From Streptomyces sp. NRRL S-340 (GTDB lineage: Bacteria > Actinomycetota > Actinomycetes > Streptomycetales > Streptomycetaceae), in assembly GCF_000720185.1 (NCBI RefSeq), contig NZ_JOIY01000054.1, forward strand, positions 1-49,371: a DNA stretch of 49,371 bases, read 5' to 3'. Within the stretch, counting starts at the first letter, position 1, and every line of letters begins with the position of its first letter. Positions 24,432 to 33,167 of the stretch are shown here, piece after piece. The position numbers were made by a program, and so were the translations under genes. Below the pieces are notes generated by a model. That model searched no databases, was not told the DNA's origin, and worked only from the letters and a program-made list of their open reading frames with translations.

Positions 24432-25679
24432 ATGGAGCAGTACGAGCCCGACCGCCCGTCACCGGCCCGCCCGGCCGTCACCGGGCGGCACCTGCCGGGC
24501 GGCAGGGCCGCCCTCACCCGCCGTTCGCTGCTGCGCGCCGGCGCGGGCGGCGCGTTCTTCCTCGGAGCCCTCGGGGCGCTGAGCGCCTGCGGCATCCCGG
24601 CGGCCGGCCGGACGCAGGACGGCGCCGCGTCCGAGGACCACTCGGCGCGGGAGAAGACGGTGAACTTCTCCAACTGGCCCGAGTACATCGACGTCGACGA
24701 CAGCGGCAAGCACCGTCCGACGCTGGAGACGTTCACCCGGCGCACCGGGATCAAGGTCGCGTACACCGAGGACATCAACGACAACAACGAGTTCTTCGGC
24801 AAGATCAAACCGCAGCTCGCCGCCGGCCAGGACACCGGCCGGGACCTCGTCGTCCTCACCGACTGGCTGGCCGCGCGGGTCATCCGGCTCGGCTGGGCGC
24901 AGAAACTGGACCCGGCCAACCTGCCGCACGCCTTCGCCAACCTCGCCGAGCAGTTCCGCGCCCCCGAATGGGACCCGGGGCACGCCTACTCCTACCCCTG
25001 GCAGGGCGTCTCCGTCGTCATCGCCTTCAACAAGAAGGCGCTCGACGGCGTCGAGGTGAAGTCGGTCTCCGACCTGCTGGACAACCCGAAGCTCAAGGGA
25101 CGGGTCGGCTTCCTCTCCGAGATGCGCGACAGCATGGGCATGACCCTGCTGGACATGGGCAAGGACCCCGGGAAGTTCACCGCCGACGACTTCGACGCGG
25201 GGATCGCCCGGATCCAGAAGGCCGTCGACAAGGGGCAGATCCGCCGCTTCACCGGCAACGACTACACCTCCGACCTCACCAAGGGCGACCTGGCCGCCTG
25301 CCTGGCCTGGGGCGGCGACGTCGTCCAGCTCCAGGCCGACAACCCGGACGTCGACTACCTCATCCCGCAGGCCGGTTACATCACCGGCACCGACTGCATG
25401 CTGGTCCCCGCCAAGGCCCGGCACAAGACGAACGCCGAGCGGCTGATCGACTTCTACTACGAGCCGGAACAGGCCGCCGCGCTCGCCGCGTACACCAACT
25501 ACGTGTCTCCGGTCGACGGTGTGCGGCCCTACCTTGCGAAGATCGACAAGACCGCGGCGGAGAACCCGCTGATCCTGCCCGACAAGGCCACGGCCGCCAA
25601 GTCGCACGCCTTCCGCTTGCTGAGCGAGAAGGAAGAGGCGGCCTTTGAAGAGAAGTACGCGAAGCTCACAGGGGCGTGA
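24432..25679 (+). CDS. potD: Spermidine/putrescine ABC transporter substrate-binding lipoprotein
   Basis: A 415-residue protein with an N-terminal twin-arginine-like motif (LTRRSLLRAGAGGAFFLG) leading to a lipobox LSAC, so it is exported and lipid-anchored outside the membrane. The mature part is of the PotD/PotF type: NFSNWPEYIDVDD, FTRRTGIKVAYTEDINDNNE, DLVVLTDWLAARVIRLGW, PWQGVSVVIAFNKKAL, LAACLAWGGDVVQLQ and YVSPVDGVRPYL. Its stop overlaps the potA start by 4 bases (GTGA). It captures polyamines for the PotABC membrane complex. Confidence 0.93.
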   Translation: MEQYEPDRPSPARPAVTGRHLPGGRAALTRRSLLRAGAGGAFFLGALGALSACGIPAAGRTQDGAASEDHSAREKTVNFSNWPEYIDVDDSGKHRPTLETFTRRTGIKVAYTEDINDNNEFFGKIKPQLAAGQDTGRDLVVLTDWLAARVIRLGWAQKLDPANLPHAFANLAEQFRAPEWDPGHAYSYPWQGVSVVIAFNKKALDGVEVKSVSDLLDNPKLKGRVGFLSEMRDSMGMTLLDMGKDPGKFTADDFDAGIARIQKAVDKGQIRRFTGNDYTSDLTKGDLAACLAWGGDVVQLQADNPDVDYLIPQAGYITGTDCMLVPAKARHKTNAERLIDFYYEPEQAAALAAYTNYVSPVDGVRPYLAKIDKTAAENPLILPDKATAAKSHAFRLLSEKEEAAFEEKYAKLTGA

Positions 25680-26848
25680 CGATGAAGACCACAACAGACG
25701 CGACGGAACACAGCGGTGACGTGCGCCTCTCGCAGATCAGCAAGCGCTACGGCGCCTTCACCGCCGTGCACCCGCTCGACCTGACCGTGCCGCAGGGCTC
25801 CTTCTTCGCCCTGCTCGGCGCCTCCGGCTGCGGCAAGACCACCACCCTGCGCATGATCGCCGGGCTGGAGGAGCCCACCGCGGGCAGTGTCCGCCTCGGC
25901 GACCAGGACGTGACTCATCTGCCGCCCTACAAGCGCCCGGTGAACACGGTCTTCCAGTCCTACGCCCTCTTCCCGCACCTCGACATCTTCGAGAACGTCG
26001 CCTTCGGCCTGCGCCGGCGCGGCGTCAAGAGCGTGAAGAAGCAGGTCGAGGAGATGCTGGACCTCGTCCAGCTCGGCGAACAGGCCCGCAAGAAGCCGCA
26101 CCAGCTCTCCGGTGGCCAGCAGCAGCGCGTCGCCGTGGCCCGCGCCCTGATCAACCACCCCAAGGTGCTGCTGCTCGACGAGCCGCTCGGTGCCCTGGAC
26201 CTCAAGCTGCGCCGCCAGATGCAGCTGGAGCTCAAGCGCATCCAGACCGAGGTCGGCATCACCTTCGTGCACGTCACCCACGACCAGGAGGAGGCCATGA
26301 CCATGGCCGACACGGTCGCCGTGATGAACGCCGGACGCGTCGAACAGCTCGGCTCGCCCACCGACCTCTACGAGAACCCGCGCACCACGTTCGTCGCCAA
26401 CTTCCTCGGCAGCTCCAACTTCATCGAGGCCGAGGTCGACACGGTCAGCGGAGACGAGATCGTCCTCAGCGCCGGCGGCGGCAAGCTCGCCCTGCCCAGG
26501 GCGCGATGTTCCGCACCGGCCGGCGCCGGCGGCAGGGTGCTGGCCGGAGTCCGCCCGGAGAAGATCTCCCTCACCCATGCCGACGACGCGGGCGACGTCC
26601 CCGAGGGCCGCAACCGCATCACCGGCCGCATCGCCGACTCCAGCTTCATCGGGGTCTCCACGCAGTACGTGATCGACAGCCCCGTCTGCACCGGCTTCGA
26701 GGTGTACGCCCAGAACATCGACCGCGACCCGCGCCTGGTGCCCGGTGCCGAGGTCGTCCTGCACTGGAACCCGGCCCACACCTTCGGCCTGGACGCCGCC
26801 CAGGACGCCGCCGCCGGTGCCGGGCCGGCCGAGGAGGACGCCGCCTGA
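25676..26848 (+). CDS. potA: Spermidine/putrescine ABC transporter ATPase
   Basis: A 390-residue protein with start GTG 25676 overlapping the potD stop; ATG 25682 is an in-frame alternative. The nucleotide-binding domain has Walker A GASGCGKTT, Q-loop SYALFPHLDIFENVAFGL, signature LSGGQQQRVAVARAL, Walker B VLLLDEPLGALD and switch His in VTHDQEEAM. Residues after about 240 form a TOBE-type regulatory domain typical of polyamine and sugar importers (VRPEKISLTH). The tail is Ala/Gly/Glu-rich. Its stop overlaps potB (TGATG). Confidence 0.95.
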   Translation: MTMKTTTDATEHSGDVRLSQISKRYGAFTAVHPLDLTVPQGSFFALLGASGCGKTTTLRMIAGLEEPTAGSVRLGDQDVTHLPPYKRPVNTVFQSYALFPHLDIFENVAFGLRRRGVKSVKKQVEEMLDLVQLGEQARKKPHQLSGGQQQRVAVARALINHPKVLLLDEPLGALDLKLRRQMQLELKRIQTEVGITFVHVTHDQEEAMTMADTVAVMNAGRVEQLGSPTDLYENPRTTFVANFLGSSNFIEAEVDTVSGDEIVLSAGGGKLALPRARCSAPAGAGGRVLAGVRPEKISLTHADDAGDVPEGRNRITGRIADSSFIGVSTQYVIDSPVCTGFEVYAQNIDRDPRLVPGAEVVLHWNPAHTFGLDAAQDAAAGAGPAEEDAA

Positions 26849-27777
26849 TGTCCGCCGTCACCGAGGCGCCGCCCCCGCTCGCGCCCACCGCACCCCAGGC
26901 GAAGCCGCCGCGCAGGCGCGGCCGCCTCACCCCGTACTGGCTGCTGCTGCCCGGCATCCTGTGGCTGGTCGTCTTCTTCGCGCTGCCGATGATCTACCAG
27001 GCCTCCACGTCGGTGCAGACCGGCTCCCTGGAACAGGGCTACAAGGTCACCTGGCACTTCGTGACCTACTGGGACGCCCTGTCGGAGTACTGGCCGCAGT
27101 TCCTGCGCTCGGTGCTCTACGCGGCCTCCGCGACGATCCTGTGCCTGCTGCTCGGCTATCCGCTCGCGTACCTGATCGCGTTCCGCGCGGGCCGCTGGCG
27201 CAACCTGATCATGATCCTGGTGATCGCGCCGTTCTTCACCAGCTTCCTGATCCGCACCCTGGCCTGGAAGACGATCCTCGCGGACGGCGGCCCGGTCGTC
27301 GGCGCCCTCGGCGCGCTGCACGTCCTGGACGTCACCAACTGGCTCGGCTGGACCTCCGGCGACCGCGTGCTGGCCACCCCGCTCGCGGTGGTGTGCGGAC
27401 TGACGTACAACTTCCTGCCCTTCATGATCCTTCCGCTGTACACCTCGCTGGAGCGGATCGACGGGCGGCTGCACGAGGCGGCCGGCGACCTGTACGCCAG
27501 GCCCGTCACCACCTTCCGCAAGGTCACCTTCCCGCTCTCCATGCCCGGCGTGGTCTCCGGCACCCTGCTGACGTTCATCCCGGCCGCCGGTGACTACGTC
27601 AACGCCGACCTCCTCGGCTCGACCGACACCCGCATGGTCGGCAACGTCATCCAGTCGCAGTTCCTGCGGATCCTGGACTATCCGACGGCCGCCGCCCTCT
27701 CCTTCATCCTCATGGCCGCGATTCTCGTCATGGTCACCGTCTACATCCGCCGGTCCGGGACGGAGGATCTCGTCTAA
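26848..27777 (+). CDS. potB: Polyamine ABC transporter permease (PotB-type)
   Basis: A 309-residue membrane protein with about six helices. It starts at ATG 26848, overlapping the potA stop by one base. After a Pro-rich arm the first helix is YWLLLPGILWLVVFFALPMI. The EAA-type loop that docks on the ATPase is LHEAAGDLYARPVTTFRKVTFPLSMPGV. The following FIPAAGDYVNADLLG is a family hallmark. The last codon is followed immediately by the potC ATG. Confidence 0.94.
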   Translation: MSAVTEAPPPLAPTAPQAKPPRRRGRLTPYWLLLPGILWLVVFFALPMIYQASTSVQTGSLEQGYKVTWHFVTYWDALSEYWPQFLRSVLYAASATILCLLLGYPLAYLIAFRAGRWRNLIMILVIAPFFTSFLIRTLAWKTILADGGPVVGALGALHVLDVTNWLGWTSGDRVLATPLAVVCGLTYNFLPFMILPLYTSLERIDGRLHEAAGDLYARPVTTFRKVTFPLSMPGVVSGTLLTFIPAAGDYVNADLLGSTDTRMVGNVIQSQFLRILDYPTAAALSFILMAAILVMVTVYIRRSGTEDLV

Positions 27778-28578
27778 ATGCCCTTCGTCACCTGGCTCAA
27801 GCGCCATCTCGTCGTCATCGCGGGACTGCTGACCCTCGGATACCTGCTCCTGCCGAACATCGTCGTCACGGTCTTCTCCTTCAACAAACCGAAGGGCCGC
27901 TTCAACTACGAGTGGCAGAAATTCTCCACCGACGCGTGGAAAGACCCGTGCGGTGTCGCCGGAATGTGCGGATCGCTCTCGCTCAGCCTCCAGATCGCCG
28001 TCTGGGCGACCCTCGGCGCCACGCTGCTGGGCACGATGATCGCCTTCGCGCTGGTCCGCTACCGCTTCCGCGCCCGCGGTGCCGTCAACTCGCTGATCTT
28101 CCTGCCGATGGCGATGCCCGAGGTCGTCATGGCCGCCTCGCTGCTCACCCTCTTCCTCAACATGGGCGCCCGACTGGGCTTCTGGACCATCCTGATCGCC
28201 CACATCATGTTCTGCCTCAGCTTCGTCGTCACCGCCGTCAAAGCGCGCGTGATGTCGATGGACCCGCGGCTGGAACAGGCCGCGCAGGACCTCTACGCCG
28301 GCCCGTTCCAGACGTTCGTGCGGGTCACCCTGCCGATCGCGGCACCCGGAATCGCCGCGGGCGCGCTGCTCGCCTTCGCGCTCTCCTTCGACGATTTCAT
28401 CATCACCAATTTCAACGCGGGCTCCACCGTCACCTTCCCCATGTTCGTCTGGGGTTCGGCGCAGCGCGGCACACCCGTTCAGATCAATGTCATCGGTACG
28501 GCCATGTTCGTCATCGCCGTACTGTTCGTCCTGGTCTCCATGGCCATCAGCAATCGCCGTACCAAGCAAAAGGCATGA
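27778..28578 (+). CDS. potC: Polyamine ABC transporter permease (PotC-type)
   Basis: A 266-residue inner-membrane permease whose ATG follows the potB TAA with no gap. The helices begin at HLVVIAGLLTLGYLLLPNIVV. FSFNKPKGRFNYEWQKFS is a PotC-like loop. The EAA loop is LEQAAQDLYAGPFQTFVRVTLPIAAPGI, and AFALSFDDFIITNFNAG closes the core. It partners PotB to form the channel energised by PotA. DNA around 27880-27930 and 28480-28570 is less GC-rich than the neighbouring genes. Confidence 0.94.
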   Translation: MPFVTWLKRHLVVIAGLLTLGYLLLPNIVVTVFSFNKPKGRFNYEWQKFSTDAWKDPCGVAGMCGSLSLSLQIAVWATLGATLLGTMIAFALVRYRFRARGAVNSLIFLPMAMPEVVMAASLLTLFLNMGARLGFWTILIAHIMFCLSFVVTAVKARVMSMDPRLEQAAQDLYAGPFQTFVRVTLPIAAPGIAAGALLAFALSFDDFIITNFNAGSTVTFPMFVWGSAQRGTPVQINVIGTAMFVIAVLFVLVSMAISNRRTKQKA

Positions 28579-28607
28579 CTCACATAACTCGGTAGGGAGT
28601 TGAAATC

Positions 28608-30026
28608 ATGGCCCCGAGCGCCATGACCCGTTGGACCGGTTCACTTTCCGAGGCACAGCCCACCCCCTACTGGCTGGACGACCCCGGCCGCCCCCGTCCC
28701 GAGGCCGCCCTGACCGGCGCGGAGACCTGTGACCTGCTCGTCGTCGGCGGCGGCTACAGCGGACTGTGGACCGCGCTGATCGCCAAGGAGCGCGACCCGG
28801 CCACCGACGTGGTGCTCGTGGAGGGCCGCGAGGCGGGCTGGGCCGCCTCCGGCCGCAACGGCGGTTTCTGTGCCGCCTCCCTCACCCACGGACTGTCCAA
28901 CGGCCTCACCCGGTGGCCGGACGAGATCCACAAGCTGGAGGCGCTGGGCGCGCGCAACCTCGACGCCGTCGAGGAGACGGTCGCCCGCCACGGCATCGAC
29001 TGCGAGTTCGAGCGCACCGGCGAGATCGACGTGGCCACCGAGCCCTACCAGGCGCGGGAACTGCGCGACTGGCACGCGGAGCTGGAGGAGAAAGGACTCG
29101 CCGAGGGCATCGAACTGCTCGACCGGGACGCCGTGCGCGCACAGGTCGCCTCACCGACCTTCGAGGCCGGCCTCTGGGACCGCCGGGGCGTGGCCATGCT
29201 CCACCCGGCCAAGCTCGCCTGGGGCCTCAAGCGGGCCTGCCTGCGGCTCGGCGTCCGCGTCTACGAGCACACCCCCGCCCTCACGCTCAGGCCCTACGGC
29301 GCGGGCATGAGCGTACGCACCCCCTACGGCGGCGTCCGCGCCCGGCAGGTGGCGCTGGGCACCAACGTCTTCCCCAGCCTGGTCAAGCGGGTCCGGCCGT
29401 ACACCGTCCCGGTCTACGACTACGCCCTGATGACCGAGCCGCTGACCGCCGCGCAACTGGAGTCCGTCGGCTGGAAGAACCGCCAGGGGCTGGGCGACTC
29501 CGCGAACCAGTTCCATTACTTCCGGCTCTCCGCCGACAACCGGATCCTGTGGGGCGGCTACGACGCCGTCTACCCCTACGGCGGCCGGGTGCGCGCCGAG
29601 TACGACGACCGCCCACGGACGTACGCCAAGCTCGCCGGGCACTTCTTCACCTGCTTCCCGCAGCTCGAAGGCGTCCGCTTCAGCCACGCCTGGGGCGGTG
29701 CGATCGACACCTGCTCGCGCTTCTCGGCCTTCTTCGGCACCGCCCACCAGGGCAAGGTCGCCTACGCGGCCGGGTACACCGGCCTGGGCGTCGGCGCGAC
29801 CCGCTTCGGCGCCGAGGTGATGCTCGACCTGCTGTCCGGCGAGCGCACCGAGCGCACCGAGCTGGAGATGGTCCGCAGGAAGCCGCTGCCCTTCCCGCCC
29901 GAGCCGCTGGCCTGGACCGGCATCGCGCTGACCAAGTGGTCACTGGCGCGGGCGGACGCGCACGACGGCCGGCGCAACCTGTGGCTGCGGACCATGGACC
30001 GGCTCGGGCTGGGCTTCGACAGCTGA
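28608..30026 (+). CDS. FAD-dependent amine oxidoreductase (gamma-glutamylputrescine oxidase-like)
   Basis: A 472-residue member of the DAO family. The FAD-binding beta-alpha-beta motif is CDLLVVGGGYSGLWTALIA, followed by VVLVEGREAGWAASGRNGGF, the segment that in related oxidases holds the flavin. The C-terminal GKVAYAAGYTGLGVGATRFGAEVMLDLL is the second FAD-binding part. The fold, the N-terminal YWLDDP start and operon position after a polyamine importer resemble PuuB, which oxidises gamma-glutamylputrescine or putrescine to the aldehyde used by the dehydrogenase at the head of the operon. No gamma-glutamyl ligase is present here, so the exact substrate is open. Confidence 0.88.
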   Translation: MAPSAMTRWTGSLSEAQPTPYWLDDPGRPRPEAALTGAETCDLLVVGGGYSGLWTALIAKERDPATDVVLVEGREAGWAASGRNGGFCAASLTHGLSNGLTRWPDEIHKLEALGARNLDAVEETVARHGIDCEFERTGEIDVATEPYQARELRDWHAELEEKGLAEGIELLDRDAVRAQVASPTFEAGLWDRRGVAMLHPAKLAWGLKRACLRLGVRVYEHTPALTLRPYGAGMSVRTPYGGVRARQVALGTNVFPSLVKRVRPYTVPVYDYALMTEPLTAAQLESVGWKNRQGLGDSANQFHYFRLSADNRILWGGYDAVYPYGGRVRAEYDDRPRTYAKLAGHFFTCFPQLEGVRFSHAWGGAIDTCSRFSAFFGTAHQGKVAYAAGYTGLGVGATRFGAEVMLDLLSGERTERTELEMVRRKPLPFPPEPLAWTGIALTKWSLARADAHDGRRNLWLRTMDRLGLGFDS

Positions 30027-30031
30027 GGCGC

Positions 30032-30057
30032 CGGCGGGCGGACGGGTGGGCCCGCCG
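30032..30057 (+). terminator. Hairpin at the end of the polyamine operon
   Basis: CGGCGGGC (30032-30039) pairs with GCCCGCCG (30050-30057) around a 10-base loop, starting 5 bases after the oxidase stop. Confidence 0.65.
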
Positions 30058-30191
30058 CCGTGTGCCCCGGGCGGACCGTGACCCGGGTCACTCCAAAAGG
30101 GCCCGCGAACCCGCGTAATGCCCGGTGCGGACCTCCCTCTGGGTTCGTGGGCGCGACAGTGCGCGTCCACGACGAAGAGGGAGGTCTCTCC

Positions 30192-30644
30192 ATGACCGGG
30201 ACGAAGACGGCGGTCGAGTGGCTGGCATCCGTCGCACCGGATCCGCGTGCCTGCCGCAGGGAATGGGAGCGCGACCCCTACGGGGTCGCCCTGCTGCCCG
30301 CGGGCAGGGCCTGGGACGTCCTGATCCTGCCGGGCGAACTCGGCTACCCCACGCTCGACGTGCTGAGCCGGGTGCTCGACCAGCTCGGCCCGGTCCTCGC
30401 CGACTTCGGCGACGGCCGCCTGGGGTTCCTCGTACCGCCGGGCACCGCGGCCCGCTGGGTCGGCACGGGTGTCCGCGGCGCCGGGCCCGGCACCTGGATC
30501 GTGGCGCCCTGCCCGGGCAGGACCGCCGGGACCCTGCGCTGGCTGGTCCCGCCCGACGGTTCGGGCACCCTCACCGATCCGGCGCTGCTGGAACTGGCGA
30601 TGCACGAGGCGGCGGCGGCCCTGGCCACGGAGGGCGAGGGCTGA
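30192..30644 (+). CDS. Small conserved actinobacterial protein, function unknown
   Basis: A 150-residue soluble protein with ATG 30192 after GAGGGAGG. It starts TAVEWLASVAPDPRACRREWERDP, followed by YGVALLPAGRAWDVLILPGE, VLADFGDGRLGFLVPPGTA and GTWIVAPCPG. The pattern (ACRREWE, conserved 'LLPAG..WDV', 'GFLVPPGT') recalls the small bifunctional-primase/polymerase N-terminal-like proteins common in Streptomyces, but the acidic catalytic residues of a primase are not evident. It stands alone between the polyamine operon and the chitinase gene. Confidence 0.8.
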   Translation: MTGTKTAVEWLASVAPDPRACRREWERDPYGVALLPAGRAWDVLILPGELGYPTLDVLSRVLDQLGPVLADFGDGRLGFLVPPGTAARWVGTGVRGAGPGTWIVAPCPGRTAGTLRWLVPPDGSGTLTDPALLELAMHEAAAALATEGEG

Positions 30645-30675
30645 CCCCGCGCACCGCCGGACGACGCCAGAGGTC

Positions 30676-30704
30676 TTGACAACCCAATTGGTCTGGACCA
30701 AATT
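30676..30704 (+). promoter_or_regulatory. Chitinase promoter with DasR-type (dre) operator
   Basis: TTGACA at 30676-30681 is a good -35 box. The palindrome TGGTCTGGACCA at 30689-30700 sits in the spacer and towards the expected -10. It differs from the core of the DasR-responsive element (TGGTCTAGACCA) at one base. DasR is the GlcNAc-responsive GntR repressor that controls chitinase genes in Streptomyces, so repression with relief by chitin-derived sugars is expected. Confidence 0.88.
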
Positions 30705-30748
30705 GGGCGCGCTCCGCCCTCCAAACTCCCCCCTGCCCGGAGGCACTT

Positions 30749-32584
30749 GTGGAACGCGACAGACGATCCGGACCAGCGGTGCGCCGGCTGCTCGCCGGAC
30801 TCACGGCCACCCTGCTGGCCGTGCCCGGCATCACCGCGCTCTCGTCGGCCGCCCGTGCGGCCGACGCCGGTCCCGCGCTCAACGGCGGCTTCGAGTCAGG
30901 TCTGGACGGCTGGACCTGCACGCCGACCGCCAAGACGGTCACCAGCCCCGTCCACGGCGGCACGGCCGCGCTGCAGGCGACCCCGGCCGGCAGCGACAAC
31001 GCCCAGTGCGCCCGGACGGTGTCCGTCCAGCCCGACTCCCAGTACACGCTGTCCGGTTACGTCCGCGGCTCCTACGTCTACCTCGGCGCGAGCGGCACCG
31101 GCACCACCGACACCTCCGCCTGGACCCAGTCCGCCGCCGACTGGCAGCAGCTCACCACGACCTTCCGCACCGGCGCCGCCACCACCGAGGTCACCGTCTA
31201 CACCCACGGCTGGTACGGCACCGGCGCCTACTACGCCGACGACATCTCGCTCACCGGCCCCCCCGGCACCCCCGGGCAGCAGCCGCCCGCCACCCCCGCC
31301 GGCCTGAAGACCGGCACCGTCACCGCCACCACCGTGGACCTGTCCTGGTCACCCGTGACGGGCGCGACCGGCTACGCCGTCTACCGCGACGGCACGAAGG
31401 TCCAGGCGGCCACCGGCACCAGCACGACCGTCACCGGCCTGACGCCCGCCACCGCGTACAGCTTCCAGGTCGCGGCCGTGAACGCGGCCGGCGAGTCCGC
31501 GAAGTCGGCGGCGGCGGTCGCGACGACGGCGGCGGACCCGGGCGGCCCCGGCAACGGCCAGAACCCCGGCCTGCCCGCCCACGCCCTCGTCGGCTACCTG
31601 CACGCGAGCTTCGCCAACGGCTCCGGCTACACCCGCATGGCCGACGTCCCCGACAGCTGGGACGTCATCGACCTGGCCTTCGGCGAACCCACCTCGGTCA
31701 CCTCCGGCGACATCCGCTTCAACCGCTGCCCGGTCACCGAATGTCCCGGCGTGGAGAGCGACGCCGACTTCAAGGCCGCCATCAAGGCCAAGCAGGCCGC
31801 GGGCAAGAAGGTCCTGATCTCCATCGGCGGCCAGAACGGCCAGGTCCAGCTGACCACGACGGCCGCGCGGGACACCTTCGTCTCCTCCGTCTCGAAGATC
31901 ATCGACGGGTACGGCCTGGACGGTCTCGACATCGACTTCGAGGGCCACTCCCTGTCCCTGGACGCCGGCGACACCGACTTCAGGAACCCGACCACGCCCG
32001 TGATCGTCAACCTGATCTCCGCACTGAAGACCCTCAAGGCCAGGTACGGCGGCAAGTTCGTCCTGACGATGGCCCCGGAGACCTTCTTCGTGCAGATGGG
32101 CTACCAGTACTACGGCACGGGCAAGTGGGGCGGCCAGGACCCGCGCTGCGGCGCCTACCTCCCGGTCATCCACGCCCTGCGCGACGACCTCACGCTGCTC
32201 CACGTCCAGGACTACAACTCCGGCCCGATCATGGGCCTGGACAACCAGTACCACTCCATGGGCGGCGCGGACTTCCACATCGCGATGACCGACATGCTCC
32301 TCACCGGCTTCCCGGTGGCCGGGGACACCACCCGCGTCTTCCCGCCGCTGCGCCCCGACCAGGTGGGCATCGGCATGCCGGCCTCCACCCAGGCGGGCAA
32401 CGGCTACGTCGCCCCCGCCGAGGTCACCAGGACGCTCGACTGCCTCACCAGGAAGACCGGCTGCGGCTCCTACACCACCCACGGCACCTGGCCGGGGCTG
32501 CGCGGCCTGATGACCTGGTCGATCAACTGGGACCGCTTCGGGGACTGGCAGTTCCAGAAGAACTTCGACGCGTACTTCGGCTGA
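30749..32584 (+). CDS. chiB: Secreted GH18 chitinase with carbohydrate-binding and FnIII modules
   Basis: A 611-residue protein. GTG 30749 follows GGAGG by 5 bases. A signal peptide is at 1-38 (basic start, hydrophobic LLAGLTATLLAVPGITAL, cleavage after AARA or nearby). Residues about 42-170 form a carbohydrate-binding beta-sandwich (LNGGFESGLDGWTC; YYADDISLTG), about 182-262 a fibronectin III module, and 278-611 the GH18 catalytic barrel. Catalytic motif DGLDIDFE is at 391-398, with acid/base Glu398; KVLISIGG is at 354-361. Extracellular endo- or processive hydrolysis of chitin is expected. The symbol rests on matching neighbours with S. coelicolor chiB (SCO5673, from memory). Its 3' end overlaps the convergent PAP2 gene by 62 bases. 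Confidence 0.92.
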   Translation: MERDRRSGPAVRRLLAGLTATLLAVPGITALSSAARAADAGPALNGGFESGLDGWTCTPTAKTVTSPVHGGTAALQATPAGSDNAQCARTVSVQPDSQYTLSGYVRGSYVYLGASGTGTTDTSAWTQSAADWQQLTTTFRTGAATTEVTVYTHGWYGTGAYYADDISLTGPPGTPGQQPPATPAGLKTGTVTATTVDLSWSPVTGATGYAVYRDGTKVQAATGTSTTVTGLTPATAYSFQVAAVNAAGESAKSAAAVATTAADPGGPGNGQNPGLPAHALVGYLHASFANGSGYTRMADVPDSWDVIDLAFGEPTSVTSGDIRFNRCPVTECPGVESDADFKAAIKAKQAAGKKVLISIGGQNGQVQLTTTAARDTFVSSVSKIIDGYGLDGLDIDFEGHSLSLDAGDTDFRNPTTPVIVNLISALKTLKARYGGKFVLTMAPETFFVQMGYQYYGTGKWGGQDPRCGAYLPVIHALRDDLTLLHVQDYNSGPIMGLDNQYHSMGGADFHIAMTDMLLTGFPVAGDTTRVFPPLRPDQVGIGMPASTQAGNGYVAPAEVTRTLDCLTRKTGCGSYTTHGTWPGLRGLMTWSINWDRFGDWQFQKNFDAYFG

Positions 32585-33167
32585 GCACCGCGAGCGGCGC
32601 GAGCAGGACGAGCCCCAGGCACCAGGCGGCCACCACGTCCAGCGGCCAGTGGTAGCCGCGCCGCACCAGCCCGTACGACACCGCGAGCACCAGCACGGCG
32701 CACCCGGCGACCGCCCGTCGCCGGGCCGGCGCCGTCCCCAGCCACGGCCGGAGCACGACGACCGCACCCCCGTAGGCGAGCAGCGCCGTGGCGGTGTGCC
32801 CCGAGGGGAAGTACCCGGTCCCCGGCGGCATGACGGAGGTGCCCGGCCGCGCGATCCACTCCTTCAGCGGCACGAGCAGCACGGGCAGCACCGCCATCGT
32901 CACCAGCGCCGCGAGCGGCACCGTCCACCACCGGACCGCGCCGTCCCGCCGCCCCCGCCAGGCCGCCCAGCCCGCCGCCACCAGCAGCACCGGCACCGCG
33001 ACCTGCACGTTGCCGAGGTCGGACAGCACCTCGGAGAAGCGGTCCGGGTGCAGCAGGCCGGCACTGACCCACCGGTCGGCCCGCAGCAGCGGACCATGGT
33101 CCATGACCTGCCAGGTGATCAGCACGAAGAGCAGGAGGGGAACCCAGGTCGTTCGAGGATTCGGCAC
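32523..33167 (-). CDS. PAP2-family membrane phosphatase
   Basis: A 214-residue protein. GTG 33167 (VPNPRTTWVPLLLFVL) puts the first helix at the N-terminus; the frame is open to 33299 but that extension is Pro/Arg-rich. Phosphatase motifs are KEWIARPGT, YFPSGHTAT and SYGLVRRGYHWPLDV, which make the catalytic pocket on the outer face. About five to six helices are present. Likely substrates are lipid phosphates such as phosphatidic acid or undecaprenyl pyrophosphate. The last 20 codons overlap the chitinase gene on the other strand, giving a Ser/Arg-rich tail of doubtful function. Confidence 0.88.
   Translation of the reverse strand: MPNPRTTWVPLLLFVLITWQVMDHGPLLRADRWVSAGLLHPDRFSEVLSDLGNVQVAVPVLLVAAGWAAWRGRRDGAVRWWTVPLAALVTMAVLPVLLVPLKEWIARPGTSVMPPGTGYFPSGHTATALLAYGGAVVVLRPWLGTAPARRRAVAGCAVLVLAVSYGLVRRGYHWPLDVVAAWCLGLVLLAPLAVLSRSTRRSSSGTASPRSGPS

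Noticed and set aside
26368..28569. Minus-strand 733-codon open frame
   Set aside because: It is antisense to potA/potB/potC; the His/Asp/Glu/Arg/Gly-rich translation is a typical high-GC shadow.
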